A DNA stretch of 64,000 nucleotides from JANJTY01 sp038257155 (GCA_038257155.1 JBBSJP010000015.1:1-64000); one strand, 5' to 3'. Positions 26,705 to 36,336 are shown, counted from the stretch's first letter. Program-made: numbers and translations. Notes: generated by a model from the letters alone, not told the origin.

Positions 26705-27984
26705 GTACCCGCAGTGGCGTGCCGCCGACTTCGCTATCCGATGCGCTGGCCGCTGGACTGGCGCCTGATGGCGGCCTGTATGTGCCCGAATTCCTGCCGC
26801 AACTCGATCCTGCCAGCGCACCGGAGGCCGACCTGGCCGAGACCTGTGCCTGGCTGCTGGCGCCGTTTTTCGCCGGCGATGCGCTGGCCGTCGAGCTGCC
26901 CGCCATCTGCCGTGAGGCGCTCGACTTCCCGGTGCCGCACGTACCGCTGGGGGATGACGGCGCCAGCCTGCTGGAGCTGTTCCACGGCCCGACCGCCGCG
27001 TTCAAGGATGTCGGTGCTCGTTTTCTCGCCGCCTGCCTTCAGCGCCTGCCGTTCTCCGACCAGCGTCCGCTCACCATCCTGGTGGCGACGTCAGGTGATA
27101 CCGGCGCCGCCGTTGCTGGCGCGTTTCATGGCCGCGCCGGTTTCGAGGTGGTGATCCTGTACCCGGATGGGCGCGTTTCCCCGCGCCAGGCGCATCAACT
27201 GGGTGCCTTCGGGGACAACGTCCGCGCCTATGCGGTGCGGGGTTCGTTTGACGACTGCCAGCGTCTGGTCAAACAGGCCTTCGCAGATGCCGATCTTCGG
27301 CAACAGCGTCCACTCGGCTCGGCCAACAGTATTTCGCTGGGCCGCCTGCTGCCACAGATGAGCTACTACGCGCATGCCGCGCTGGCGCACTGGCGCAAGA
27401 CCGGATCTGTGCTCGACTTCATCATCCCGACCGGCAACCTTGGCAATGCACTGGCCTGCCTGCTGGCGCGTGCCGTCGGTCTGCCGATCGGGCAAGTGCT
27501 GCTGGCGACGAATGCCAACCGCACCCTGCCGGACTGGCTTGCGGAGGGTGATTACCGCGCCCGTGCAAGCCAGGCGACCCTCGCCAATGCGATGGACGTG
27601 GGTGATCCCAGCAATGCCGAGCGCCTGGCCTGGCTGTATCCGACGCACGAAGCGCGTTGTGCTGCGCTGGGTGCTGACTGGATCGATGACAACGAGATCG
27701 AAACAACAATCCAGCGCATCATGGAAGATACCGGCGTGGTGCTCTGTCCGCATACCGCCTGCGCTGCCGCGCTTCTGCTGCGCCTGCGCAAGGCCGGAGA
27801 TACCCGCCCCTGGTGTCTGGTGGCCACGGCGCATCCGGCCAAGTTCGACAGCGTTGTGGAACCCATGATCGGCGCCAAGGTGCCTGTGCCGCCTGCCCTG
27901 CAGGAACTGCTGGATCGGCCCAGTCATGCCCTGCCACTGATGGCCCGCACCATCGAGCTGCGCCATGCCTTGCTGAAAGGCTGA
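26692..27984 (+). CDS. thrC: Threonine synthase (430 aa)
   Basis: PLP enzyme converting O-phosphohomoserine to threonine. It begins MHYVSTRSG, typical of bacterial ThrC. FHGPTAAFKDVGARF carries the PLP Lys at about residue 105, and VATSGDTGAAVAGAF and PTGNLGNALA are the phosphate- and cofactor-binding loops. The ATG at 26692 overlaps the end of thrB; a longer in-frame start at 26566 would lie inside thrB and adds no family sequence. It ends the thr operon, with 137 bp before the next gene. Confidence 0.97.
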   Translation: MHYVSTRSGVPPTSLSDALAAGLAPDGGLYVPEFLPQLDPASAPEADLAETCAWLLAPFFAGDALAVELPAICREALDFPVPHVPLGDDGASLLELFHGPTAAFKDVGARFLAACLQRLPFSDQRPLTILVATSGDTGAAVAGAFHGRAGFEVVILYPDGRVSPRQAHQLGAFGDNVRAYAVRGSFDDCQRLVKQAFADADLRQQRPLGSANSISLGRLLPQMSYYAHAALAHWRKTGSVLDFIIPTGNLGNALACLLARAVGLPIGQVLLATNANRTLPDWLAEGDYRARASQATLANAMDVGDPSNAERLAWLYPTHEARCAALGADWIDDNEIETTIQRIMEDTGVVLCPHTACAAALLLRLRKAGDTRPWCLVATAHPAKFDSVVEPMIGAKVPVPPALQELLDRPSHALPLMARTIELRHALLKG

Positions 27985-28121
27985 GCGATGGCTTGACTGG
28001 GCGTGGTACAAGGGAGGGAGTTCAGATCGGATTCACGGCGTTTTAACCAGACTGCACCGTGTTGGCAGTTCCTGGCACTCGCTTTTCAGCATCGCGCTTC
28101 ACGACTACCATTCGGGATTCC

Positions 28122-28466
28122 ATGCTTCGATTCGTATCAATCCTGCTCCTTGTCATCCCGCTGGGCCTTCTGGCCGAGCCGGCAAGCGCACGCGAGGACG
28201 ATGCGGAACCAGCGCGCCGCGAAGCGCCGCGCAACGGCATGAACGAATCTCTGCGACGGGTCGAACGGGAAACCGGCGGCACGGTGCTTTCGGCGGAACG
28301 GCAGCAACGCGGCGGCCGCGAGGTCTACCGGGTGAAAGTGCTCGATTCACAAGGCCGCGTACGGGTGGTGCAGGATGATCCGGCCCACGCACCACGGCGG
28401 TCCCAGCCCGCGCGTGAAGCCGCGCGGCGTGATGATGCCTACCGCCGCGCGCGTGGTGACGAGTAA
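28122..28466 (+). CDS. PepSY-like small secreted protein (114 aa)
   Basis: The signal peptide begins MLRFVSILLLVIPLGLL and ends near Ala24. The mature part contains a PepSY-like fold signature: SLRRVERETGGTVLSAE followed by REVYRVKVLDSQGRVRVVQ. The tail is rich in Arg and Ala. PepSY modules often inhibit proteases or sense envelope state. The gene precedes phoP and phoQ on the same strand by 178 bp, an order I associate with Xanthomonas relatives, so it may feed or be controlled by that two-component system. Confidence 0.75.
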   Translation: MLRFVSILLLVIPLGLLAEPASAREDDAEPARREAPRNGMNESLRRVERETGGTVLSAERQQRGGREVYRVKVLDSQGRVRVVQDDPAHAPRRSQPAREAARRDDAYRRARGDE

Positions 28467-28644
28467 GTTCTTGCGTCCTGCGCGATACTGCGCATTGCAG
28501 ACAGCTGGCTGCGACCTGTTCCGCCGCGCTTTTCGGGCCTTGCGGTCCGAAGGCCTTGCAGCGACTATCGCGCCTGCCAGTCACACATCACATGCGGCAG
28601 CTCCGGCTGCCTTGAGAACAGGCTCACGCTAAGGAGGTTTTCGG

Positions 28645-29325
28645 ATGCGCATTCTGTTGGTGGAAGACGAGGCGCCTCTGCGCGAGACGCTGGCGGCCCG
28701 GCTCAAGCGCGAAGGCTTCGCCGTGGACGCCGCCCAGGACGGTGAGGAAGGCCTCTACATGGGTCGCGAGGTGCCGTTCGACGTTGCCATCATTGATCTG
28801 GGACTGCCCAAGCTCTCCGGCATGGACCTGGTCCGTGCGCTGCGCGAAATGCAGAAGAAATTCCCGATCCTGATCCTGACGGCGCGTTCCAGCTGGCAGG
28901 ACAAGGTGGAAGGCCTCAAGGCTGGCGCCGACGATTACCTGGTCAAGCCCTTCCACGTGGAAGAGTTGCTGGCCCGGCTCAACGCCCTGCTGCGTCGCGC
29001 CGCGGGCTGGAGCAAGCCGCAGCTCGAATGCGGCCCGATCCGCCTGGACCTGGCCGCGCAAAACGTCAGCGTCGATGGTGGCTCGGTGGATCTGACGAGC
29101 TACGAATACAAGGTGCTCGAGTACCTGATGCTGCACGCAGGCGAGTTGGTATCGAAGGCCGATCTGACCGAGCACATCTACCAGCAGGACTTCGATCGCG
29201 ATTCGAACGTGCTGGAAGTGTTCATCGGGCGCCTGCGCAAGAAGCTCGACCCGGAAGGCACCATCAAACCGATCGAAACCGTGCGAGGTCGAGGCTACCG
29301 TTTCGCGATCCCGCGCAACGAATAG
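28645..29325 (+). CDS. phoP: PhoP-like OmpR-family response regulator (226 aa)
   Basis: The receiver domain has the acidic pocket (VEDE, 6-9), phospho-acceptor Asp51 (IIDLGLP), Thr79 and Lys101 (YLVKPF). The C-terminal OmpR/PhoB winged helix includes LTSYEYKVLEYLMLHAGELV and VRGRGYRF. A near-perfect ribosome site AAGGAGG (28631-28637) fixes the start. It is followed after 9 bp by a PhoQ-type kinase. By homology it would respond to low divalent cations, antimicrobial peptides or envelope stress; the stimulus here is unproven. Confidence 0.92.
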   Translation: MRILLVEDEAPLRETLAARLKREGFAVDAAQDGEEGLYMGREVPFDVAIIDLGLPKLSGMDLVRALREMQKKFPILILTARSSWQDKVEGLKAGADDYLVKPFHVEELLARLNALLRRAAGWSKPQLECGPIRLDLAAQNVSVDGGSVDLTSYEYKVLEYLMLHAGELVSKADLTEHIYQQDFDRDSNVLEVFIGRLRKKLDPEGTIKPIETVRGRGYRFAIPRNE

Positions 29326-29334
29326 CGCTTTTCT

Positions 29335-30708
29335 GTGTTGCGGCGAACGCTTTCGCTGCAGGCGCGTCAGCTGCTGGCGGCGGGATTGGCCCTGGTGGCG
29401 TTTCTCGGTGTAACCGGTTACGCGCTGGATCGGGCGTTCACTGAAACCGCCCTGGCAGCGGCGCGCGAGCGCCTGCAGAACCTCGCCTTCGCCTACCTGG
29501 GTGGAATCGAGCTGTCGCGCCGGGGCGATCTGATTACCCCGGATCGGCCGCCGGATCCGCGCTTCGAACGTCCCGGCAGCGGGCTTTATGCCGGCGTTGC
29601 AGGCGAAGGCCTGAGTTGGGAGTCGGCGTCGGCCATGGGGCGCGAACTGCCCTTCAACGAAACACTTTCGCCCGGCACCATCGTGTTCGACGGTCCGCTG
29701 GACAGCGCCGTGGGTGGTGTCTACCGCTACGGCATCGGTGTGGCCTGGGAGGTAGAGGACGGCCTGGAGGTTCGCTTCACCCTGTTTGTTGCCGAGCATG
29801 CCGGCCTGCTGGCGCGCGAAGTGGCGGTGTTCCGCCGAACGCTCTGGGCCTATCTGGTGGGCGGTGCAGTCTTGCTGTTGCTGGTGCAGACGGTCGTGCT
29901 GCGCTGGAGCCTGCGCCCCTTGCGCGAAGTCGGCGCGGATCTGGGGCGGGTTGAGCGGGGCGAGGCGGAGCGGCTTTCGGTCGAATACCCCCGCGAGCTG
30001 AATCTGCTGACCACCAACCTCAACGCCTTCATTGTCAGCGAACGCGAACACCGCGACCGCTACCAGAACACCCTTTCGGACCTGGCGCACAGCCTGAAGA
30101 CGCCACTGGCGGTGCTGCGCTCACGGCTGGAGAACGAGACGTCCGAGGCCGATCTGCGCAGTGAGGTACATATCCAGTTGCAGCGCATGACCGACATCGT
30201 TTCCTACCAGTTGTCGCGCGCCGCGACCTCGGGCCAGCAGGTCTTCGCAACACCGCTGCGGATTGACAACCGTGCCGAGGAAATCGTCCAGAGTCTGGAA
30301 AAGGTTTACGCCGCGAAGAACGTGCTGTGCGAATTCGACCTCGACGCCAGCGCCCGTTTCTACGGTGAAGAAGGCGACCTGATGGAACTGCTCGGCAACC
30401 TGCTGGAGAACGCATTCAAATGGGCCCGGCACCGGGTGTTGCTGCAGGTTTCCAGCCAGACGACGGCGCCGCAGCGCCGTGCCGGGCTCTTGATCACCGT
30501 CGAGGACGACGGCCCTGGCATTCCCGAGGACCAGGTCGCGCGACTGCTGCAGCGCGGCGTGCGCGGTGACGAGCGGGTCCAGGGCCACGGCATTGGCCTG
30601 GCGATTGTGCAGGGAATCGTGCGCGCCTATCGCGGCGAACTGGCGGTGGAGCGCTCCGAGGAGCTCGGTGGCGCGCGCTTCGTGCTGAGGTTCACCCCGG
30701 CTCTTTAG
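29335..30708 (+). CDS. phoQ: PhoQ-like sensor histidine kinase (457 aa)
   Basis: Inner-membrane sensor with two membrane segments (about 10-32 and 168-190) enclosing a periplasmic domain. It then has HAMP-like and dimerisation regions. The phosphorylation box DLAHSLKTPLAVL (His252) closely matches that of E. coli PhoQ. The ATPase N-box ELLGNLLENAFKWA, VEDDGPGIP and GHGIGLAIVQGIV follow. The start is GTG at 29335 (TTG at 29338 also possible), 9 bp after the regulator, so the pair is an operon. Repeats fill the region after its stop. Confidence 0.92.
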   Translation: MLRRTLSLQARQLLAAGLALVAFLGVTGYALDRAFTETALAAARERLQNLAFAYLGGIELSRRGDLITPDRPPDPRFERPGSGLYAGVAGEGLSWESASAMGRELPFNETLSPGTIVFDGPLDSAVGGVYRYGIGVAWEVEDGLEVRFTLFVAEHAGLLAREVAVFRRTLWAYLVGGAVLLLLVQTVVLRWSLRPLREVGADLGRVERGEAERLSVEYPRELNLLTTNLNAFIVSEREHRDRYQNTLSDLAHSLKTPLAVLRSRLENETSEADLRSEVHIQLQRMTDIVSYQLSRAATSGQQVFATPLRIDNRAEEIVQSLEKVYAAKNVLCEFDLDASARFYGEEGDLMELLGNLLENAFKWARHRVLLQVSSQTTAPQRRAGLLITVEDDGPGIPEDQVARLLQRGVRGDERVQGHGIGLAIVQGIVRAYRGELAVERSEELGGARFVLRFTPAL

Positions 30709-30738
30709 CCCGGGTATTTCCCGAGCTGCTTGCCGTTC

Positions 30739-30967
30739 TCGGAGGGCCGCGCTCCCCGCGCAGCTGCTCTTTCTCATCGCTCTTGGCGGGCCGCGTTTCC
30801 TGCGCAGTTGCTCTTGCTAATCGCTCTTGGAGGGCCGCGCTCCCGCGCGGCTGCTCTTGCACCGGATCGAAAGCAGCGCCGCAGGAGCGGCGCCCTCCCG
30901 AAACCATGTATCCCGCGTGTTTGGCTGCGGCTTTCGGAGGGCCGCGCTCCTGCGCGGCTGCTCTGAT
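30739..30967. repeat. Cluster of REP-like elements (GGAGGGCCGCGCTCC core)
   Basis: Four direct, imperfect copies lie near 30741-30770, 30785-30817, 30829-30860 and 30936-30965. Each reads approximately GGAGGGCCGCGCTCC, then GCGCGGCTGCTCT. An inverted copy lies near 30877-30902. The core GCCGCG...CGCGGC folds into a small hairpin. They fill the 287-bp gap between the convergent phoQ and pepQ genes, where they may act as a bidirectional terminator or mRNA stabiliser. Confidence 0.8.
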
Positions 30968-30995
30968 CAGCCGCGCCTCTCAGGAATTGTCCGGT

Positions 30996-32324
30996 CTAGT
31001 GCTTCTGGGTAGCGACCGAAGCGAAGGCATCGCGGGTCATATTCTCCGGCGCAGCGTCGGTGCAGTGCACGTCGTCCTCGATGCGCACACCGCCGAACTG
31101 GCGCAGATGCTCGATCTGCTTCCAGTCGATCTGGTTCGTGTGTTCGCTGGCGCGGAGCTTCAGCAGCAGGCTGTCGATGAAGTAGATGCCCGGCTCGATC
31201 GTCACTACCATGCCGGCTTCCAGGTCGCGCGTCATGCGCAGGAACGGGTGTCCTGCGGGACGCTCGATGGTGCCGCCCTGTGGACCCGCCTGGAAGCCTG
31301 CCACATCGTGCACCTGCAGCCCGAGGGGATGCCCCAGGCCGTGCGGGAAGAAGGCCGAGGACACGCCCTGTTCCAGCATGGCTTCCGCCGACATGTCGAC
31401 GATCCCCAGATCGCGCAGCACACCCGCCAGGGCCAGGTGTGCTTCGATGTGCAGCGCCGGGTAACTCTGTCCGGCCTTCACCTTGGCCACCAGGTCACGC
31501 TGCACCTGGTCGACTCCCGCTATCAGGGCTTCAAATGCCGCGTCTCCGTCGCCGTAGGTGCGGGTGATGTCCGAAGCATAGCCATCGATGCTGGCGCCGG
31601 CATCGATCAGGAACGAGCAGGAATGCGCCGGCGCGATCTGATCCTGGTACTGGTAGTGAAGGACGGCGCCGTGCGAGTTGAGTGCAACGATGCTGCTGTA
31701 GGGCAGGTCGACATCGCGCTGTGCCGTTGCCGCCAGATAGGATCGATGGATGGCCGCTTCCGAAGCACCTTCGCGAAATGCTGCTTCGGCCGCAATATGC
31801 CCGCGCACGGCGCACGCCGAGGCCAGGCGCATGCGCTCGATCTCGTAAGGCGTCTTGTAGCTGCGAAACCAGTGCAGGTGATCAATCACCGCGGTCGCGT
31901 TGTTCGGGGCAATTCCCGAGATGCCGGAATCGGCCTCCCCAAGGATGGCGGCGCGCGTGGCTGCAGGCAGGTGCTTGGTTGCCTCGCAGGGTGAGCGGAT
32001 CACCCGGATGTCGAAGTGCTGTACCCAATCGCCTTGCGGATCGGCAGGCGGCAGATGCCAGAAATCCTCGGGTTGGTGGTAGATCAGCACAGGGCGCTTG
32101 CCGGGCGTATAGGACAGCCAGCAGTCCGGATGATGAGTCAGCGGCAGCCATTGCTTGAAGAGCGGATTCGGCGCAAACGAATAAGGGCGGTCATCGAGAA
32201 AGTGAAATTTCTCGACGCCGGCGGCAATCAGCAAGTGATCTGCCTGACCTGCCTCGAGTGCTGCGTCGGCGCGACGCATCATTTCGCCAAGGTGGTTCGC
32301 GTAGGAAGACATGCTGGTGCTCAT
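30996..32324 (-). CDS. pepQ: Xaa-Pro dipeptidase (442 aa)
   Basis: Cytosolic metallodipeptidase cleaving Xaa-Pro dipeptides. The pita-bread fold carries the dinuclear metal ligands in DAGASIDGYASDITRTY, FFPHGLGHPLGLQVHD, GMVVTIEPGIYF and VRIEDDV. The N-terminal half with FHFLDDRPYSFAPNPLFKQW and the length of 442 aa match E. coli PepQ (443 aa) closely. The start may be 32324 or the in-frame ATG at 32312. It is preceded by 139 bp without a gene. Confidence 0.94.
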   Translation of the reverse strand: MSTSMSSYANHLGEMMRRADAALEAGQADHLLIAAGVEKFHFLDDRPYSFAPNPLFKQWLPLTHHPDCWLSYTPGKRPVLIYHQPEDFWHLPPADPQGDWVQHFDIRVIRSPCEATKHLPAATRAAILGEADSGISGIAPNNATAVIDHLHWFRSYKTPYEIERMRLASACAVRGHIAAEAAFREGASEAAIHRSYLAATAQRDVDLPYSSIVALNSHGAVLHYQYQDQIAPAHSCSFLIDAGASIDGYASDITRTYGDGDAAFEALIAGVDQVQRDLVAKVKAGQSYPALHIEAHLALAGVLRDLGIVDMSAEAMLEQGVSSAFFPHGLGHPLGLQVHDVAGFQAGPQGGTIERPAGHPFLRMTRDLEAGMVVTIEPGIYFIDSLLLKLRASEHTNQIDWKQIEHLRQFGGVRIEDDVHCTDAAPENMTRDAFASVATQKH

Positions 32325-32463
32325 TGGTCAGGCCGAACCCGGTGCGCAGATTGGTAGGCGAAGGTGAAGATCAACAGGACTTGGCCGGGTGACCCATCCT
32401 GTGGCGGAATCCAGGGACCACTCGCCGATGGCCACCCAGCAGCCGCGGTGCCCGACGCCTTGA

Positions 32464-33519
32464 TCAGCACGGCCCTGGTTCTCCGATGGCAGGACCCAGG
32501 CGGACTGGATCGCGATGCAGTTCGATACGCGTGTCCATTGCAGCGGTGATCAGCAGTTCGTTCTCTTCAGTCAACATCAGTGCGCACCGAATGCCAAGGC
32601 GACGGGTCATGCTCTCGAACAGTGCGGGGCCTCCGATGAAGATCGCGGTTGAGGCGATATCGGCCAGCACGGCGTCGTGATGCAGCACTGCGACGGCGGC
32701 CGTGCCGCGGGTCGGGTACCCGGTCCGGACATCGAGAATGTGTGGCCAGCGCGCCCCGTCGGGTGCTTCGCGAAACTTGTTGTAGTTTCCGGACGAGAAC
32801 AAGGACTCGCCATCCGAAAGTTCGACCGTGCCAAGCATGCCGCCGTAAGGGTCGCGCACGCCGACGCTCCAGGGTCGATTGCCTGCATTGCCCATGGCAT
32901 GGATGTCGCCGCCCATGGTCAGCAGTACATTCTGCACCTGCTGCTTCAGCATGATGTCGCGGACCCGTTCGACCGCGACGCCCTCGGCCATGCCGCCAAA
33001 GTCCAGCTTCACCCGCCGATTGCGGCTGAACACGGTGCCGTCTTCCACGTGCACATCCGCCAGGCTGGGCGCGGCTTCCCGCCATTCGGCGATGGCCTGC
33101 GAAGAGGGTGCCGGCTGAGTGACAGGAAAGGTGCTGGTGTGAAAGCCCCACAGCGAAATCAAGCCGCCGGCCGCCGGGTCAAACAGGTAGTCGGTGTCCG
33201 GCACCACGCGCTTGGCACGTGCGATGAGGTCCTGGATCGAGGCGGGGGCAGGGGCAGCCGACCCGATCGCGATGGCGTCGTTCACGGCAGAAAGCGGTCC
33301 TGGTTCCCAAGGGTGCCACTCGCGGTGCAGTTGGGTCAGCAGTTGGGATGATTCTGCCAGTGCAGCGTCCACCCGTTCGTCTGGCTCGTTCGCGAAGCGC
33401 AACTCGGCCACGCCACCAAAAACCAGCAGCGTTTCGCTGCGATGAACTGGCTCGGGAGTGCAAGCCGCAGCCAGCAGAACCAGGAAAAGCCCGATTGCCG
33501 CGGCCTTGCGACTGCGCAT
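32464..33519 (-). CDS. apbE: ApbE-family FAD:protein FMN transferase, lipoprotein (351 aa)
   Basis: A lipoprotein signal ends in LLAAAC with Cys20 as the lipidation site, so the protein is anchored to a membrane facing the periplasm. ApbE transfers FMN onto Thr of extracytoplasmic flavoproteins such as NqrC or RnfG. Family motifs are KLDFGGMAEGVAVERV, VLLTMGGDIHAMG, and TGYPTRGTAAVAV with AVLADIASTAIFIGG. No Nqr or Rnf gene is nearby, so the target is unknown. Its ATG shares one base with the stop of the PilZ gene (TGATG). Confidence 0.9.
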   Translation of the reverse strand: MRSRKAAAIGLFLVLLAAACTPEPVHRSETLLVFGGVAELRFANEPDERVDAALAESSQLLTQLHREWHPWEPGPLSAVNDAIAIGSAAPAPASIQDLIARAKRVVPDTDYLFDPAAGGLISLWGFHTSTFPVTQPAPSSQAIAEWREAAPSLADVHVEDGTVFSRNRRVKLDFGGMAEGVAVERVRDIMLKQQVQNVLLTMGGDIHAMGNAGNRPWSVGVRDPYGGMLGTVELSDGESLFSSGNYNKFREAPDGARWPHILDVRTGYPTRGTAAVAVLHHDAVLADIASTAIFIGGPALFESMTRRLGIRCALMLTEENELLITAAMDTRIELHRDPVRLGPAIGEPGPC

Positions 33520-33863
33520 CAGACGTAGTTGCTGTCTGGCTGGTCTATCCAGGCGCGTAGCGCAGCGACGTCCTCATTGGCGATGTCGATGAAACGGAAC
33601 CCGGACCATACCTGTCCTGGCATGTTCGCCTCATCCGACCACAGGTGGTGGGCGCCGACCAGCAGATCACGTCCTGTGCCTCTGCCAGGCAGATGGAAGC
33701 GAAGCTGGAAGAGCGCGTCATCGAACAGCGCCTCGCCGCCGATCATCAGCATTCCCGATTCGGAGATATTGCCGATCCGACCCATCACCTTGTCGGTCAT
33801 GGTGTCGATAACCTCGATGACATCATTGGCCTGCTTGCGCTTGGCGCGACGATATTCCGTCAT
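33519..33863 (-). CDS. PilZ-domain protein (114 aa)
   Basis: Small single-domain PilZ protein: RRAKRKQANDVIEVIDTM, then GRIGNISESGMLMIG and WSGFRFIDI. PilZ domains bind c-di-GMP through RxxxR and D/NxSxxG. Here NISESG fits the second motif, and the first may be the RRAKR near residues 5-9, so binding is plausible. The start at 33863 is supported by TGAGGA seven bases upstream. It lies 10 bp after DUF1631 and touches apbE, so the three form an operon. Confidence 0.85.
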   Translation of the reverse strand: MTEYRRAKRKQANDVIEVIDTMTDKVMGRIGNISESGMLMIGGEALFDDALFQLRFHLPGRGTGRDLLVGAHHLWSDEANMPGQVWSGFRFIDIANEDVAALRAWIDQPDSNYV

Positions 33864-33873
33864 GGCGACGTCC

Positions 33874-36336
33874 TCAGGTGCTCGACGTGGAGGATTCACC
33901 GCGACCGGAGAAGGTCTTCAGTGCCCCGAGGATCGCGCTCCAGGCGCGGTCGATCATGCTGTCGCTGCTCGTCTCGATGACCCGCACATTGCCGCGCTTC
34001 AGCTCGCGTGCCAGCCAAACAAGGGGATACTCGCCGATCCGCTGGCCACGGTGGTTGACGAACAGGGTGTGGCCGGTGGTGGGGCTGAACCAGGACATGC
34101 GGCGGCGGGACTTGTCGCCTTGCTGGTTGATGGTGAATTCGAACCAGGTGCCATAGGGCAGATGCTTGATGCGCTCGAGCGCCGATTGTTCTTCGGCATC
34201 AAGCGGTATCAGCTTGTCACCCTTCGAATCCTGCGACTCAACATTCTGGCCAAGGCGGGTGCGGCTCTTCAGGCGCATGGCCAGTTCGGTGCGCGAGGCC
34301 GGATCGGACTCGTCCTCATCCAGTGACGATGCCAGAAGTCGCATGGCGACCGATTGGGCATCCTCGCTGTGGTAGCCCACCTGGGTGAGTGACTGTTCAA
34401 TCTCTGCCCGCAGCGACTGGACTTCCGCTGGACCAATCAGCGACTTGCCGGTGGTACGCAGGCTGACGGCGGACTCGATCAGTCGCTCCACGATTTGCAG
34501 CTGGTGGCGAAAGGCATCGGAATCCTCGCCCTGGCGCAGCATGGTCAGGGAAAGCACGTCAGACCAGGCCTGCGCGAGCAGCGAATGCAGGAACTTCGGG
34601 ATGCGCTTGCCGCGCAGTTTCTCGTCAATCGCTTCAGCGGCGCGAATCCGCGCTATCTCCAGTTTTTCCTTGCCGCGCGCGGCGTCGACGTGTCGCCTTT
34701 CAGCGACTTCGGCCTTGCGGGCCTGCAACTGCATGTGCTGGCTCAGATCGCCGAGCATCGACTCGAACAGGGCGTTGTCGCCGCTGAACTCGCTGGCCAC
34801 CCGGTCAACCAGCATGCGCATCTTGTCGATCAGGTCGCGATCGGCCTGCTCGTCGCTGACCCAGTAAGCGCCGGTCTCGGCGATGGCATTCAGCATCTGG
34901 CGTGCCGGATGCTGGCGCTGGGTGAAGAATCCCTTGTCATCCAATGCCACGCGCAGCAGGGGAACCTGCAGCTTGGTGAGCAAGGCCGCTGCCGGGCTGT
35001 TGGGGCGCACATCGCGCAGGATGTGATCGAACAGCATGCCGACCAGGTCAATGGAATCGGCGTCCTTCTCCGCCAGCGCGGGGGCCTTGCCATCCGGTGC
35101 AAGCTGGCGCAGCTGGGCCAACAGGTCATGCTTGAGATGAGCAACGCTGCGCGTAACCGGTTTGCCTTCCAGCATGACCGGGGCAGGTGAGCGCTGCTGC
35201 AGCATCCCCAGAACGCTCTGCAAGTCCTCGGTGCGCGGAGTGAAGCTGTTGGCTTTCGGGGCCGCGGGCGCGCTGCCCCCTAGCTTGCCGAGCAGAGAGC
35301 GCCGTCCGGCGAGCAGCTGCCGGAGCACATCGAACATTTCCTGATCCTGTGGATCTCCCGCCGGCGCGACTTCCGGACGTTGACCGGGCCAGCCAGTCAA
35401 GGGTGCCGCGGGCCCGCCGCTGGGTCGCGGCGCGTGCTGGTCGCCCCCAGCATTGGCCGGAGGCTGTCTAGCGGCAGCAGCAGCTGTTTCGCTACGCGGT
35501 GCGGGCGGCTGCTTTGACGCCGGAACCGCCGGATCGACAGTAGCCGGCGCCCGGCGCTCGGCGCGCGCGGCGGCCTTGTTGGGTTCGGCCGCAAAGTTCG
35601 TGGGCTGGGCGCTCGGCTTGCTGCGCACTGGCACGAAGGTCAGGTGCGGTAGCACCTTCTCCTTGATGAGATAGTTGTTGACCATCTCGAAAAACGGCGA
35701 AAGGAACTGCAGCACCAGCCGGTCGAACTGCCGAAACAGCAGCTGTCGATGTTCACTGTTGAGGTCGAAGCAATGCGTCGCTTCCCGCAGTACGCGGCAT
35801 AGCGCAGTGGGTCCGATCGGCAGGTGCTCGGCATCGAATGCGGGCCTGCCGGCGATGACGCCGAAGCGCTGCCCAAGCAGGAAAAGGGTCAGGCTGTTGC
35901 GCATTTCAGTGCGAGCGGCCACTTCATTCAGGACGATGTCCTCGTCCATGGCGACGTTCTCGACCAGCGAAAGCTCGGAATAGTTCAGACTGGAAAAGGC
36001 CTGCGCCTTGGGTGTCACCGGGTCGTGCAGGCGGGCCAGGGCTGCTTCCAGCTCCATGACGAAGCGCGGCACGAAGTCGGCACGCTTCATCCGTACTTCG
36101 CTCAGCGCCTCAAGGCACTGCTTCTGCACCTCATTGCTGCGGGCCTGTTCGGCGAGCTTGAAAAGGTGCTGCTCGGTCTCGTTGAGCATGGATCCGAGCC
36201 CGCGCTCCATCTCGTCCGACGCGTACTGGAGGACGCCTTCGAGAATGCTGCGCACGCGTCTTGGAAATCCGCGCTGGGCCAGCGTCGGCGGATGGGCATC
36301 CGCCTTCGGCCGGGGCGCTGCAGCCTTGCCGGTCAT
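33874..36336 (-). CDS. DUF1631-family protein (820 aa)
   Basis: Large soluble protein of the DUF1631 family found in gammaproteobacteria. The N-terminal helical part has VRSILEGVLQYASDEMERGL and MKRADFVPRFVMELEAAL. A Pro/Ala-rich linker lies near 275-350. The C-terminus has the conserved WFEFTINQQGDKSRRRMSWF and TGHTLFVNHRGQRIGEYP, which resembles a YcgR/PilZ-associated beta module. GGGGAG nine bases before the ATG at 36336 supports that start; one at 36444 adds 36 low-complexity residues. Its molecular function is not established. The coupled PilZ gene suggests a c-di-GMP link. Confidence 0.82.
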   Translation of the reverse strand: MTGKAAAPRPKADAHPPTLAQRGFPRRVRSILEGVLQYASDEMERGLGSMLNETEQHLFKLAEQARSNEVQKQCLEALSEVRMKRADFVPRFVMELEAALARLHDPVTPKAQAFSSLNYSELSLVENVAMDEDIVLNEVAARTEMRNSLTLFLLGQRFGVIAGRPAFDAEHLPIGPTALCRVLREATHCFDLNSEHRQLLFRQFDRLVLQFLSPFFEMVNNYLIKEKVLPHLTFVPVRSKPSAQPTNFAAEPNKAAARAERRAPATVDPAVPASKQPPAPRSETAAAAARQPPANAGGDQHAPRPSGGPAAPLTGWPGQRPEVAPAGDPQDQEMFDVLRQLLAGRRSLLGKLGGSAPAAPKANSFTPRTEDLQSVLGMLQQRSPAPVMLEGKPVTRSVAHLKHDLLAQLRQLAPDGKAPALAEKDADSIDLVGMLFDHILRDVRPNSPAAALLTKLQVPLLRVALDDKGFFTQRQHPARQMLNAIAETGAYWVSDEQADRDLIDKMRMLVDRVASEFSGDNALFESMLGDLSQHMQLQARKAEVAERRHVDAARGKEKLEIARIRAAEAIDEKLRGKRIPKFLHSLLAQAWSDVLSLTMLRQGEDSDAFRHQLQIVERLIESAVSLRTTGKSLIGPAEVQSLRAEIEQSLTQVGYHSEDAQSVAMRLLASSLDEDESDPASRTELAMRLKSRTRLGQNVESQDSKGDKLIPLDAEEQSALERIKHLPYGTWFEFTINQQGDKSRRRMSWFSPTTGHTLFVNHRGQRIGEYPLVWLARELKRGNVRVIETSSDSMIDRAWSAILGALKTFSGRGESSTSST

